Positions 44,258 through 56,559 are shown, numbered from the stretch's first letter. The stretch: 64,000 bases of DNA from Cervus elaphus (GCF_910594005.1 NC_057848.1:131884155-131948154), one strand, 5' to 3'. Notes: generated by a model not told the origin, from the letters alone. Numbers and translations are program-made.

Positions 44258-45119
44258 CTCATAAGGCCATAGACTCCAGTTTGCAGGTGATATTTCTATT
44301 TATAGGAAGGTAGAAAGTGTAATAAGTCTAGGATAGTAGGCTAGGGAGATATGGGTGATAAATTTGGAAGGAGGAGGGCAGGATCAAGCAATGAAATGTT
44401 GAAAAGCAAAGTGAGTTTGCTATGTTTTTCAGTGATTGGAACTAAAGAAGCATTGACAGTTTTTGCTAAAAAGATAAGATGGGCAGTTGTGAAAGTGGGC
44501 AACCCTAGAGCCAAAGAAACAAAGAGATAGGTAGTAATTCAGGAATAGGTTGAAAGGTGATTAGCTGATTATAATAGAGTTACCCTGAAGCTCAAAGCAG
44601 ATTGCAAGAGAAAGTGAAGGGAGGCAAGAATGGGGACAAGTTCTGTTTTACTGAGAAAACACCTAGAAAAGAGGTATCACAAAAAGTAATTAGTATTTTC
44701 CCCCTGAAGTTTTACAGTTGAAATGGAAGGACTTGATTGTATTTAAAATTTTCCTTTTTCGAAAAAATAAGACCAAAGAGATTTTCTCCCTAAGGGTTGT
44801 GACCCAGCTTACTAAATGACAAACACACATCTTGAGCAATCTCAAACACAAAGTGAATAGTTCATCCTATTTGTAATGTAAGAGTTTTCATTGAAACCTA
44901 TTGTTTTGTGAGAGAGAGGGCAAAATCAGAAAGTAGGGTCAAAGTTTGACCTTTCAAATGTTAGTTATGTTACCAGAGTCTCTGTTTAATGGCATCTTAA
45001 ATGTCATATTCTGGTTAATTTCCATTTTAAGTCAGAAGTTTACATTCTTGATCTTATGTTAGTCATCTCTTACCTGGGTCATTTTTCACTCTAGACTCAT
45101 CATCAGCATCAATACTTAA
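44258..45119. other. Unassigned intron sequence
   Basis: No exon or clear repeat recognised. Confidence 0.35.
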
Positions 45120-45460
45120 TCTAAAAAAATGATGCAAATGAACATATTTATAAAGTGGAAGCAGACTCCCAAACTTAGAAAAGGAAACTAGTGGCGCTAG
45201 TGGTGAAGAATCCACCTGCTAATGCAGGAGATGCAAGAGAAACAGGTTTGATCCCTGGTTTGGGGAGATTCCCTGGAGTAGGGAATGGCAACTCACTCCA
45301 GTGATATTCCATAGACAGAGGAGTCTGGTGGGCTGTAGTCCGTGGGGCCACAAAGAGTTGGACACAACTGAGCGACTAAACACACACCGGGAAAGTTTGG
45401 AGGAAAAGGATGGTTAGGGAGTTTGGGATTGACATGTACATACTGCTTTTAATATATATA
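45120..45460 (+). repeat. L1 fragment split by a Bov-tA SINE
   Basis: L1 pieces at 45,120-45,186 (ATGATGCAAATGAACATATT) and 45,390-45,460 flank a Bov-tA at 45,187-45,389 (GGAGATGCAAGAGAAACAGG to GTTGGACACAACTGAGCGAC). Confidence 0.75.
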
Positions 45461-46029
45461 ATGATTTGTATGTTCATTCATTTTGAGAAGCATCCATTTG
45501 CACCTTGTACCTCAAGCAGTCTTAAAACCTTGTTATAAACTTAAAAGAAAACACATTTGTCAGAATTGCACAATGCTGAAAGTGTCCTTCTAGGTCCTTA
45601 GTTTTATTTGCTCTCCTTCCAACCTAAATAATACCCCCCTTTGTTATTTATCTTGCAGACATTTCCAATGATTCATTTATAGTGAATTCAGAATCCTGAC
45701 CTCATCTTTTGTATTTTTTTTTTATTCCTGTGATCCCAGTTGTGTTTCTGTCTTAAATTGTGTCTTTATAATCATGTTTAATTCTATCTCACTTTTTTGG
45801 GTTATTCTCCAGTTTTTTACATTAAAGCAACAAATTCTTTGGAAAAATTTTATTATCCAACACAGCCCCCTTTCAGATAACTTCAGGTAAAGAGTTAATA
45901 ATCAAATTAATGACCAAAGTTCCCTCAAAAATTTTTAGGAAAACAGGCCACTGATGTAAATGAAAGATGAAATCACATTCCTTCTTGGTTATTTACAGCT
46001 TAAGGAGTTTTTTTTGGAGAGGTAGGAAT
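45461..46029. other. Unassigned intron sequence
   Basis: AT-rich; nothing recognised. Confidence 0.3.
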
Positions 46030-46510
46030 GTTTTTTAATAGGGTGAATTGAGGAATAATACATACTTATTGTGAAAATGTGTAAATTAAAGAAAGGAGCA
46101 GAAAGAAAATGAAAATAGTCTATAATTGATTCCTACAAAAAAGCCACTGTTACAATTGTCACCTGTATTTTCTGTTTGCAAACCATCTACTGGATTTACC
46201 ATACTCACTGGTAGTCCTTTTAACATAAATAACAACATATTATTGATGTTTAACCATGTCTTAAATGCTCTTCTATACAATATTGATAACTTTATATTAT
46301 TTCATCTGATTGTATTTATTTACCAGTCTTCTATTGCTGAACATTTGTGTTGTTTCCAAATTTCTATTTTAAACAAAGCTATTGTGAATATCCTATACCT
46401 AAACCTTTGTGCATAATTCTGATTTCTTCTTTAGGAAATTCCTAGACATAAGTGTTGGGAATCATTTTAAACCTTTTCTTAATGATTAAAAAATTGTTAC
46501 TCCAAGAAAG
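46030..46510 (-). repeat. Old L1M-like element (antisense)
   Basis: TGCTGAACATTTGTGTTGTTT, TTTAAACAAAGCTATTGTGA and TAGGAAATTCCTAGACATAA follow the antisense of an old L1 3' region. Family is uncertain. Confidence 0.5.
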
Positions 46511-48579
46511 TTTTGTCAGTTTAAGGTGGAATTTTAATAATGGGCTTCTTAGTTACTTCTCTAGGAAGCCAGTATTTTTCTGTTTTTGACACAACACAAA
46601 GAAAATCAGGGATCTTCCCCTGTTCAGAGTTGTAATTTAATGAAGTTGTAGGTACTGTTTTTGTAAACGTTCTTTAGTTTTGTAAAATTTCAGTGGTGGC
46701 ATATAATTCTTGCTCTTTTTGCTCTCTATAACATGCAGGCAAACCACTTTTGCAATTAATGCTTTATGCCTACCACTATTTACTAGGTATTTATATATTA
46801 TACAGTGCTTTAAAATTTTTTGAATACCGTTATCCTGTGCTTCTACAAGTTTGATATAATTAATTAGATCATTCTGTGTGTTTCAGTGCAGAAAAGAACA
46901 AAGAATAGTCCTGTGGCAAACCATTTTCTATGATTATTTTTGCCCATCTATATAAGACATGAATATTGCCTATGTCCACAGTCTGTTGTAAAAGCTGATC
47001 AAACAGCTGTTTCATGTTTTACATTTTAATTTCCTCTCCAGTTTGCATTCAAATCCTGTGATAGATTTTGGTTTGTTTAGGAGTCCTGTAAGATACAGTT
47101 GGCCGTTTCAGAATAGCCCTTTTATGCTATGCCAGTTAAAATGAAATAGCCCTTGTTAAGTAGTGATGATAAGCACCCATAAACGCATACGCTCAGATGA
47201 ATTATCCTCATTTCATCAAACATGTTTTATTTTGTTGTTTCTGCAGGGGAGGAAAAAAAGTCAAGTTTGTTCATTCAGTGATTCATCCATTCACCCAATA
47301 AACCCTTATCGAGGGCCCTATTTACCAAGCATGGGGCTAGACATGGGAATATACAGATGGATAATCCATGTTTCTTTCTTCGAAGCATACACCAAGCAGA
47401 GGGAGGCACATTCAGCTACATACAGGTGAATTCTCTGAGCGGTGGTGGGCTCTGAGAAAGATAAATTCATCTGGTTCAGGTGATACAGAAGAGAGGAATA
47501 TGGCAGCTTCACCTCGGGGCCTCAGAGGACCCAAAGGAAGATTTGGTGATAGGATTTATTAGAGAGATAGTTAGCTAATTCAAATATTCTTTCATCAAAT
47601 AGAATGTTATGTGCTTGACATTTAAATCTACATTGGCATCTACCTCTATTCTTCCCCTAATCTACAATCATTTTATGCAGCTTCCTGTAGGATTTCTCAC
47701 AAGGAATCAGAGATACTGAAAGTGATTACAGAAATGGATGATGGAATCCCAGATGAACAAGAGAGAAAGTGACACTGTGAGGGAAACATTGATAGGATTT
47801 AAGTGGAAAGGTTAATAGACTGACGATCTTGGGTTAAAGGGCATTCATATTCGATGGATTTGAACAAGTGAACTAGAAAGATAGAAGATCATGATTGCAA
47901 GGGAGAGTGCTATAGTGTTTTGGCAGACAACCTTTTGATTGTACTTCTCGGAAATGACCATTAATAGCATTTATATGAGCTGCAACATTTTGAATCAGCA
48001 TATCCAGAGATGGGATTCTCTGTGTGATTCAACAAATGGTTTAAAGGCCAGAAAAATGAATGCTGTAAAAAAAGTAATTAATCTGATATTTTACAGTTGG
48101 GCAGAGGAGACAACTAGTCATTTAGTCTAAGCTTAGGGATGTCTGGAAGGCCCCTCTGCTGGACTGAGAAACGCAAGAATCTTGAAGATGATTGGAAAAG
48201 CATAGAAAAAGGCAAGGACTATATATAATTCAGCATTATGTAAAGTCCAGTAGGAGCAACACATTGTCCCATTCCATGGCAAAACAGAGGAGAGAAAAAG
48301 AGAAAGTCCATTCTTCCCACGCCCCACCAGATCAAACATTTTAGAGCTAGACTATTAATATTATAATGACATTGACATTGACAATTGGAGGATTCTGTTC
48401 TCTGATTGAAAAAGATGAAGCCCGTGACTTATGGAAATGTCTGTAAAAGGAAATTGTGGTCTAGTTTTTAATCCTGTGATTCAGCCTCTTTTGTTTACAA
48501 TCTATCAAAAAAATCTTGGCTGGCAACATGCCAATCTGTCTCCATCCATCTGCTGCTAGTCTTCGATTGGGAAAACATT
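46511..48579. other. Unassigned intron sequence
   Basis: About 2 kb. 47,255-47,430 (TTCATTCAGTGATTCATCCA, CATTCACCCAATAAACCC) looks like an old interspersed repeat tail. The rest is unassigned and no exon was seen. Confidence 0.4.
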
Positions 48580-48592
48580 AAGTGAGAGCCTT
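48580..48592. repeat. Target-site duplication, left (BovB at 48.6 kb)
   Basis: AAGTGAGAGCCTT, exact copy at 51,240-51,252. Confidence 0.88.
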
Positions 48593-48790
48593 TTTCACTC
48601 TCTTCTTTCACTTTCATCAAGAGGCTTTTTAGTTCCTCTTCACTTTCTGCCATAAGGGTGGTGTCATCTGCATATCTGAGGTTATTGATATTTCTCCCAG
48701 CAATCTTGATTCCAGCTTGTGCTTCCTCCAGCCCAGCATTTCTCATGATATAGTCTGCATATAAGTTGAATAAGCAGGGTGACAATGTAC
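48593..48790 (-). pseudogene. BovB reverse transcriptase, catalytic palm part
   Basis: The minus strand encodes LRYADDTTLMAE (near 48,650-48,690); YADD is the RT catalytic box. A nearby SPCLFNLYAD block is the preceding RT motif. Frame breaks separate it from the next segment. Confidence 0.85.
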
Positions 48791-48821
48791 AGTCTTGACG
48801 TACTCCTTTCCTGATTTGGAA

Positions 48822-49433
48822 CTAGTCTGTTGTTCCATGTCCAGTTCTAACTGTTGCTTCTTGACCTTCATACAAACTTCTCAGGAGGCAAGTAAGGTGG
48901 TCTGGTATTCCCATCTCTTGAAGAATTTTCCACAGTTTGTTGTGATCCACACGGTCAAAGGCTTTGGCAGAGTCAATAAAGCAGAAGTAGATGTTTTTCT
49001 GAAACTCTCTTGCTTTTTCAATAATCCACTGGATGCTGGCAGTTTGATCTCTGGTTCCTCTGCTTTTTCTAAATCCAGCTTGAACATCTGCAAGTTCACC
49101 GTTCATGTACTGTTGAAGCCTGGCTTGGAGAAATTTGAGCCTTACTTTGCTAGGGTGTGAGATGATTACAATTGTGCGGTAGTTTGAGCATTCTTTGGCA
49201 TTTCCTTTCTTTGGGATTGGAATGAAAACGGACCTTTTCCAGTCCTGTGGCCACTGCTGAGTTTTCCAAATTTGCTGGCATATTGAGCGCAGCACTTTCA
49301 CTGCATCATCTTTTAGGATTTGAAATAGCTCAACTGGTATTCCATCACCTCCACTAGCTTTGTTCATCATGATGCTTCCTAAGGCCCACTTGACTTCACA
49401 TTCCAGGATGTCTGGCTCTAGGTGAGTGATCAC
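48822..49433 (-). pseudogene. BovB reverse transcriptase, fingers/palm part
   Basis: An open 203-codon stretch with KASGGDGIPVELF, WKRSVFIPIPKKG, YRTI and DSAKAFDRVDHNKLW, which are the N-terminal RT motifs of RTE-type LINEs. It ends at a stop inside a conserved block, so it is a fragment and not a host gene. Confidence 0.9.
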
Positions 49434-50086
49434 ACCTTTGTGGTTATCTGGATCATGAAGATCTTTTTTGTACAGTTCTTCTGTGTATTCTTGCCACCTC
49501 TTCTTAATATCTTCTGCTTCTGTCCTTTATTGTGCCCATTTTTGCATGAAATGTTCCTTTGGTATCTCTAATTTTCTTGAAGATATCTCTAGTCTTTCCC
49601 ATTTTATTGTTTTCCTCTATTTCTTTGCATTGATTGCTGAGGAAGATCTCTCCTTGCTATTCTTTGGAACTCTGCATTCAAATGCGTTTATCTTTCCTTT
49701 TCTCCTTTGCCTTTTGCTTCTCTTCTTTTCTCAGCTATTTGTAAGGCATCCTCAGACAATCATTTTGCCTTTTGCATTTCTTTTTCTTAGGGATAGTCTT
49801 GATCACTGCCTCCTGTACAATGTCATGAACCTCCGTCCATAGTTCTTCAGGCACTCTATGAGATCTAATCCCTTGAATCTATTTGTCACTTCCACTGTAT
49901 CATAGTAAGGGATTTGATTTAGGTCATACCTGAATGGCCTAGTGGTTTTCCCTACTTTCTTCAATTTAAGTCTGAATTTGTCATAAGGAGTTTATGATCT
50001 GAGCCACAGTCAGCTCCCAGTCTTGTTTTTACTGACTGCATAGAGCTTTTCCATCTTTGGCTACAAAGAATATAATGAATCTGATT

Positions 50087-50440
50087 TCAGTATTGACCAT
50101 CTGGTGATGTCCATGTGTAGAGTCTTCTTTTGTGTTGTTGGAAGAGGGTGTTTGCTATGACCAGTGCATTCTCTTGGCAAAACTCTGTTAGGCTTTGACC
50201 TGCTTCATTTTGTACTCCAAGGCCAAATTTGCCTGTTACTCCAGCTATCTCTTGACTTCCTACTTTTGCATTCCAGTCCCTTATAATGAAAAGGACATCT
50301 TTTTTGGGTATTAGTTCTATAAGATCTTGTAGATGTTTATAGAACCATTCATCTTCAGCCTCTTCAGCATTGCTGACCAGGGCACAGACTTGGATTACTG
50401 TGATATTGAATGGTTTGCCTTGGAAATGAACAGAGATCAT
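50087..50440 (-). pseudogene. BovB endonuclease domain, C-terminal part
   Basis: The minus strand encodes FIIRDWNAKVGSQ, where functional copies have a G/D D-N pattern (GDWNAKVG), and LYTWTSPDGQY near the end. This is the APE-type endonuclease of BovB. The region 49,434-50,086 links it to the RT with frame breaks. Confidence 0.88.
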
Positions 50441-50516
50441 TCTGTCATTTTTGAGATTGCATCCAAGTACTGCATCTCAGACTCTTTTGTTTACTATGAT
50501 GGCTACTCTATTTTTT

Positions 50517-51239
50517 GATAAAAGTGAAAGAGGAGAGTGAAAAAGTTGGCTTAAAACTCCACATTCAGAAAACAAAGATCATGGCATCTGGTCCAATCAC
50601 TTCATGGCAAATACATGGGGAAACAATGGAAAGAGTGGGAGAGTTTATTTATTTATTTTTTGTCTCCAAAGTCACCGCAGATGGTGATTGTAGCCAGGAA
50701 ATTAAAAGATGCTTACTCCTTGGAAGAAAAGTTAAGACCAACCTAGACAGCATATTAAAAAGCAGAGACATTACTTCGCCAACAAAGGCCCATCTTGTCA
50801 AAGCTATGGCTTTTCCAGTAGTCATGTATGATGTGAGAGTTAGACTATAAAGAAAACTGAGTGCTGAAGAACTGATGCTTTTGAACTGTTGTGTTGGAGA
50901 AGACTCTTGAGAGTCCCTTGGACTGCAAGGAGATCCAATCAGTTAATCCTAAAGAAAATCAGTCTTGAATATTCATTGGAATGACTGATGCTGACGCTGA
51001 AACTCCAATATTTTGGACTCCTGATGTGAAGACCTAACTCATTGGAAAAGACCCTGATGCCGGGAAAGATTGAAGGCAAGAGGAGAATGGACAGAGGATG
51101 AGATGGTTGGATGGCATCACCAACTTGATGGACATGAGTTTGAGTAAGCTCTGGGAGTTGGTGATGGACAGGGAAGCCTGGTGTGCTGCAGTCCATGGGG
51201 TCACAGAGTTGGACACGACTGGGCGACTGAACTGAATTG
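50517..51239 (+). mobile_element. BovB 3' end, sense part
   Basis: Encodes KVKEESEKVGLKLHIQKTKI and continues through TTAAAAGATGCTTACTCCTT to the BovB end. Confidence 0.9.
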
Positions 51240-51252
51240 AAGTGAGAGCCTT
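51240..51252. repeat. Target-site duplication, right (BovB at 48.6 kb)
   Basis: Exact second copy of AAGTGAGAGCCTT. Confidence 0.88.
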
Positions 51253-51937
51253 CTATGTGCCAGGTGCTAGGAACAAACAGTCAAGAAACAGTTCCAGTTT
51301 AACACAGGTCCACACACAAGGAAAGATGTTAAGTTACATTTCTTGTGCCTATTTATTGTTATTGCATGAGCCAAAATGTCCTTTTTTTCGATGAAAGAAG
51401 CTTCTGGGTACCTTTCAAGAGATCACCCTTGGACCAAGTCAGAATAGGTACTAAGATAACTTGGGGTTGAGTTTCCAAGTATTATGCTAGCTTTTTAGTC
51501 TTACTCATAGATAGTGTGATATTTCTGGCCTCAGGAGGGGTAAGGAGAACATCACAAATATCTTTTCTGTCATTAGAAATTGGGTTGCATGCAGAAACAG
51601 TCACAATTTGAAAGGAAATCACATGGTCCACCCTAGTTGATAAAAGGCAGAACATCCAAAATACACTGTCTGTTGTCTGCTTTTCTCCCCTTGGTCCTTT
51701 CTCTCTGATTTCATGAAGAATATGTCCAAAGGGAAATGAGTTTTCTGTAGATAAATCAGTCTGCTGGCCCACAATATTGCACTTCCAGTGGACAGGTCTG
51801 AGAAATGGGGAAAAGTACAAAAAGATTGAGCTGACTGTAAGATAAGGGAGGCAAACATATTTTATTTGCAAAAGAAAAATCTTTTGGGTTTACGCTTGCT
51901 TTATTTCTGAGTTTTAGTTTGTGAACAGAATAGTATG
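51253..51937. other. Unassigned intron sequence
   Basis: The minus-strand frames around 51,480-51,970 have no recognised domain. No exon called. Confidence 0.4.
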
Positions 51938-52009
51938 AGAAGCGATGGAAATGAGACGAGATCGGGCACATTCAGGGTGGTATGGCCATAGACTAGAAGC
52001 GATGGAAAT
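51938..52009 (-). pseudogene. Tail-less retroposed 5S rRNA 5' fragment with target-site duplication
   Basis: The 42 bases 51,953-51,994, read on the minus strand, contain the first 40 nt of 5S rRNA (starting GTCTATGGCCATACCACC). Three changes are seen, all C to T at CpG sites. Exact 15-bp copies of AGAAGCGATGGAAAT flank it (51,938-51,952 and 51,995-52,009). The rRNA is cut at its 3' side and there is no poly(A), so this is a tail-less retropseudogene, not a 5S gene (no internal control region). Confidence 0.85.
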
Positions 52010-53744
52010 AAGAAGGCATTTTCTTCTCCTACTGCATTCTTTTAAAAGGTATATTTCAGTAAACAGGTATCTTTTAAATCTGGCTTCCTTTCTGTTAGGT
52101 AAATTTACAGGTTTTAAGATTATGCGAGAGCAAGTTTAAAACCAATCTTTAAAATTCTAAGCATTAGTGAATTATAATTTCCAATCAATGTTTGTGTGTT
52201 AGGGATTTTAATTTTCTTAGAAAAATAAGGATTTTAAATAGTATTAGCAATTAGAATTTAAATCAGTATTCAAATCATGCATTCTATATATAAACTCTTA
52301 GCATTATTTTTCAGTGTTTTTTAAATACAGTGGATGAAGACCTCAATGACAATGAAAAATGATGTCTGCATTTTTCAAATTACAAGTAGTTGGTAAAGTG
52401 AGAGCTTATTCCATCTTGTGAAACCGTTGGAACGAGATGTGAAGAACAAAGCACATGTGCAAAATATAGTAACAAAAATATCTGCCTGACATTGCTAAAG
52501 GACCTTGATTACAAACTAATATAAGGACCTTCTGTACATATAAGAACATATAAATAAAAGCAATTTTAGGATTTTTTTCCTCCCCAAATACATCCTTCCT
52601 ATAAGGTGGTATGTGCAATATATTGATTTGTATGATTTTACATATAGTGGAAGGTCAGAAAGAGGTGGAGTGTGGAACCGCATTGGAAGCTTTTATTTCA
52701 CTCACTGTGGGTTGTCTGGTTGAATAGTGTTTCCTTCATGTTTGACATCTGAGTCTTGTGGTACAGCACAGGATAAGGGTGTTTATTTTATATATTTAAC
52801 TAATACTGTGTAGTTTATTTAACTATAACCTTTTATTTAACTGTTTTCCAAAAGAGTTCCCACTGTCTGGAAAAAGATTTTTCAGCTTCTTATGCTATGT
52901 AGTAACCAAGCATTTTAAAACAGCACTTCTTCTCATCACTCCCACAATCCCACTGTTTCCTGCTTCCCTCCTCCTTCTCTAGCTGCTCCTTCCATTTCCT
53001 GTGGCAGCATTGACACCCTTCACCTCCAGTGTCCCCTGTTTTGGGAAACAGAATCACCTTCAGACCAGTTTTCCAGCCAAGACCCTTGACATTGGTAGCA
53101 GACATTGGAGGGGTCCCACTGTCCCCCCTGCACTCCCCTATATGGGGAACTACGGCTTCTGAGTGCTGCAAGTCTTTGCCTGAGGGCTTTCTCTGACCAC
53201 TGGAAACCATAAGGGGCTTCCATTCAGGACAGGACAGCAGTGGGGTGGGGTTAATGCCCCCAGGAGCAGCCATCTCCCTAAGACTGACACGATGGCTCAC
53301 CACTTAGTTGGAATCACCGAGGCATGTTCCACACAGTCTTCACAGGTCCCAAGCATAATCAATCATCAGTTGCCCACAACGACAGTCTGCTGGATACTAC
53401 ACTTTTACTACCTCCCTTCCCTTCTTTGCCTCACCTCCCCTGAGCCCTACCTGGGCTTCTTGAGGTCTCCTTACAAATTAACTAGTGGCATCCAACTCCT
53501 TGTTTCACAGTCTGCTTTGGGATATTAGGCATTTTCTTCTTTTCTCCTTTTCTTCTTCCTAAAGCCCTGTTAGTTGCAGTTTCAAAATATAACTTGTATC
53601 TGTCCATCTCACCGCCTCTGTGTCCCTGTGAATCTGGGGTTCTGCACGTGGACCGCTCTAGTTCTGAGTCTGATCATTTATGTCTGTCATTTGGTCCAGC
53701 CCTTCTCCAGGCCATTCTTTTTCTTTGTTTACATATATATATAT
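52010..53744. other. Unassigned intron sequence
   Basis: About 1.7 kb with no exon or clear repeat recognised. The minus-strand frame 52,890-53,303 has no recognised domain. Confidence 0.4.
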
Positions 53745-54050
53745 AATGTAAAAAATACCATTTTAACCATTTTTAATTGTACAATTCAGTAGTGTTATGT
53801 ATATCCACATTGTACAACCATCACCACCATCCGTCTCCAGAATTTTATCACCACCCTAAATTGAAACTGTCCCCGTTTAACACTAACTCCCCATTCCTCA
53901 CTCCTTTCAGCCCCTGGTAAGGTCCATATTACGTCCTGCCTCTATGCATTCGACTACTCTGGGACTTCATGTAACTGAAATCATGCAACATTTGTCCTTT
54001 TGTGTCTGGTTTATTTCACTTAGCATAATACCCTCAAGATTCAGCCATCC
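53745..54050 (-). repeat. Old L1M-type 3' UTR (antisense)
   Basis: CCATTTTAACCATTTTTAAT, GTACAATTCAGTAGTGTTAT, CAACCATCACCACCATCCGT and TTATTTCACTTAGCATAATA give the antisense L1M tail in order. Confidence 0.8.
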
Positions 54051-54269
54051 AGTCCATTCTTACACTGAAGGAAGAAGAATAATTTGTTTTTAGTGGGAAA
54101 GCACAATTTGATGTTTCTAAGCGACAAAAAAAAATATTTATTGTCAGAAGTGATATAAATGAAGTTGTTCAGAGACAAAGCTAACTACCCGTTAGACTTT
54201 ACCCCATCTCAGTCCTTCAGAAGTGACTTGTCTTGACAGTCTGGCATGTATCTTTCCAGACTTTTCCCC

Positions 54270-54700
54270 TGGAAGGATAATCTTTCTAAAATATAAATTT
54301 CATGAGGTTACCCATGTGCTTCAAACCCTTCAGTGGCCTTCTATTACACCCAAGATCAAGTCCAAAATGATGACTCTGGCCCAGACATGCTGCAATCCTG
54401 AGCCCTGCCTAACAGTGGAAGCCTGATCTCCCATGACCTCTTTGGTTCACTCTCTAGCCACATTAGTCCACTTTCAAGTTCTCAGTCTACCACAGTCTTT
54501 GGCCATTGCACTTGCTCTTCATGTGGATCTCTTCCTATCTCTTCTCCTTCCTACCTATCCCTTTGGCAACTTGATTGTCTTTCAGAGTTTATTTTGAAAC
54601 TTACTTTTTTGGGAGTCTCCTTATCTGACAACTTTCTGCACACTACCCTGCACCCCCGCTTCTTCCTTTCTATAGCACCTTGTTTTATACCTTTCCTGCC
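54270..54700 (+). repeat. L2 LINE
   Basis: TTCAAACCCTTCAGTGGCCT, AAGATCAAGTCCAAAATGAT, CTGGCCCAGACATGC and GCCATTGCACTTGCTCTTC follow L2. Confidence 0.75.
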
Positions 54701-55080
54701 CTCCCAGTAATCTACTTTCTGTCTCTAGATACTTGCTTGTTCTGGACATTGCATACAGATGCAATCATACCATAAATGGCTTTTGTGTCTGGCTTTTTTC
54801 AGCATAAGGTTTTCAAGGTTCATCTACTTTGTAGCATGTATGAGTACTTGATTCCTTTTTATGACTGACTAATATTTCATTGTATGGATATACCACATTT
54901 TGTTTATCTGTTCATTAGTTGATGGGCATTTTGTTTGTTTCCACTTTGGAGTGGTCGTGGATAGTGATAGTGCTGCTATGAACGTTCATGCATGTGTGGC
55001 CTTATGCTTTCATTTTTTGGGGTGGTGGTTAGATGTCTAGAAGTGGAATTGCTCGGTTGTATGGTAAATCTATGTGTAAC
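54701..55080 (-). repeat. Old L1M-type 3' region (antisense)
   Basis: CTTTTTTCAGCATAAGGTTTT, ATATTTCATTGTATGGATAT, CCACATTTTGTTTATCTGTT and GGGCATTTTGTTTG are the antisense L1M tail. Confidence 0.75.
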
Positions 55081-55202
55081 CTTCTGAGGATCATCTTCAT
55101 AAGATTTTTTAAAATTTTATTGAAGAATAGTTGACTTACAATGTTGTGTTAATTTCCTCTGTACAGCGAAGTGACTCAGTTTATATACATATATGTGTTA
55201 TA

Positions 55203-55415
55203 TTGTGGTTGTTTAGTTGCTCAGTCACGTCCGACTGTTTGCAACCCCATGAACTGGGGCCCACAAGGCCCCTCTGTCCATAGAATTCTCCAGGCAAGAA
55301 TACTGGAGTGAGTTGCCATTCTCTTCTCCAGGGGATCTTCCCAACACAGGAATAGAACTCACATCTCCTGCATTGCAGGCAGATTCCTTACCACCTAGCC
55401 ACCTGGGAAGCCCCA
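55203..55415 (-). repeat. Bov-tA SINE (antisense)
   Basis: TTGTTTAGTTGCTCAGTCAC to CTAGCCACCTGGGAAGCCCC. Confidence 0.93.
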
Positions 55416-55420
55416 CATAG

Positions 55421-55422
<2 letters not shown>

Positions 55423-55464
<42 letters not shown>
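55423..55464. repeat. (GT)21 microsatellite
   Basis: 42 bases of uninterrupted GT beside the Bov-tA. Confidence 0.95.
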
Positions 55465-55468
<4 letters not shown>

Positions 55469-55620
55469 TTCCTTTATGGTTTGTCACAGAATGTTGAATA
55501 TAGTTCCCTGTGCTATATCGTAGGACCTTACTGTTTATCTGTCCTGTATATAATAGCTTGCCTCTGCTAATACCAAACTCCCATTCCTTCCCTTGCCTAT
55601 CCCCGCCTCCCAACCTGGGA

Positions 55621-56559
55621 ACCACAAATCTGTTTTCTATACCTAAGGTTTTTAAATGTCACCTTCAGTGGTTTTCTGGATACCACATTGTATGGATGCA
55701 CCTAGAAAGTTGGTATGTTTTGTTGCCTTCTGGGAGGAGAAGTTGACTGTATTAATCCAGGAAATTGGAATGAGACAGAGGGAACTTGACCAGTCGAGCT
55801 GCCTGCTTCTCCTGAATGCTTTCTCCAGATGATTGGGACTGAAAGAGATCCTTGGGGCAAAATGTTCCAACATTCACATGAAAACCCTAACCAAAGAAAA
55901 TACTTACCTGTATATTTAAGTATATGCTTATATAGAGAATGTGTATATTTACAGGAGTATATTTATGTGTATATTTAGATATTGTATTTAACATATAAGA
56001 AGTATTTTTCTTAGTTACAATTTTTCTATGAGCATTGGGGAATTTTAGCTGGCCTGTGAGCCTGGAATACAGATCATGATGCCAAATTCAGTCCTTTAAT
56101 GGGTGAACGATAATTACATTGTATTCATTAGTTTAGAAAGCACAATATAAACAATATTACTAAGTTCCAAATTTTAGAGGGTAATCTAATAAAGATATAT
56201 TGGTGGTGTTCAAAAAACAATTAAGGGAAACAGCTCCTGAGCCTTGAAAAAATGATGTACATCTTTTGCTTTTTTCCCCCAGTCTCATCATTAGGTTGCA
56301 ATTGGAGTAAATTTCATAAAATATCAAGGAGTTGAGTTTATTAGATTTGACAGCTTTGGGTAAGCACGTCTATGAATTTACTTGCATGCAATTTTCTTCT
56401 GAAATAGGGAGAGTTGGTGTCAATATAAAGGCAGACTATGATTTACAGAGAAGTTTCACAACTATGGGACTCTAAGTGCTTAATTTTAGGTCTCTAAAAT
56501 GTATAAATTTATAACAAAAAGTCAATCATTTACACAGTGAATCCTGGAAATAGCCCAAT
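55621..56559. other. Unassigned intron sequence
   Basis: No exon or clear repeat recognised. Confidence 0.35.

Larger units (their letters stand above)
48593..51239 (+). mobile_element. BovB LINE inserted with 5' inversion (twin priming)
   Basis: The left 1.9 kb is BovB in antisense and the right 0.7 kb is BovB in sense, ending with the BovB terminus ACTGAACTGAATTGA at the duplication. In element order the inverted part ends, and the sense part begins, at the same place (GTGAAAGARGAGAGTGAAA), so together they form about 2.65 kb of one element. One 13-bp duplication surrounds both parts. That is the twin-priming outcome, not two separate insertions. Confidence 0.88.
55105..55620 (-). repeat. 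Ruminant L1 3' UTR (antisense) split by SINE and microsatellite
   Basis: ATAGTTGACTTACAATGTTG and GTACAGCGAAGTGACTCAGT on the left, and ATAGTTCCCTGTGCTATATC and CTTCCCTTGCCTATCCCCGCC-like blocks on the right, belong to one antisense L1. A Bov-tA (55,203-55,415) and a GT run lie between. Confidence 0.8.

Noticed and set aside
48822..49433. 203-codon open reading frame, the longest clear one in the window
   Set aside because: It is the reverse transcriptase of a BovB LINE in the inverted part of the insertion, not a host gene.
51482..51871. 129-codon minus-strand frame next to the 5S fragment
   Set aside because: No recognised domain, no exon signals, and other frames overlap it; chance is the simplest reading.
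51953..51994. Possible functional 5S rRNA gene
   Set aside because: Only 40 of about 120 nt are present, without the internal promoter, and target-site duplications show it is a retroposed piece.
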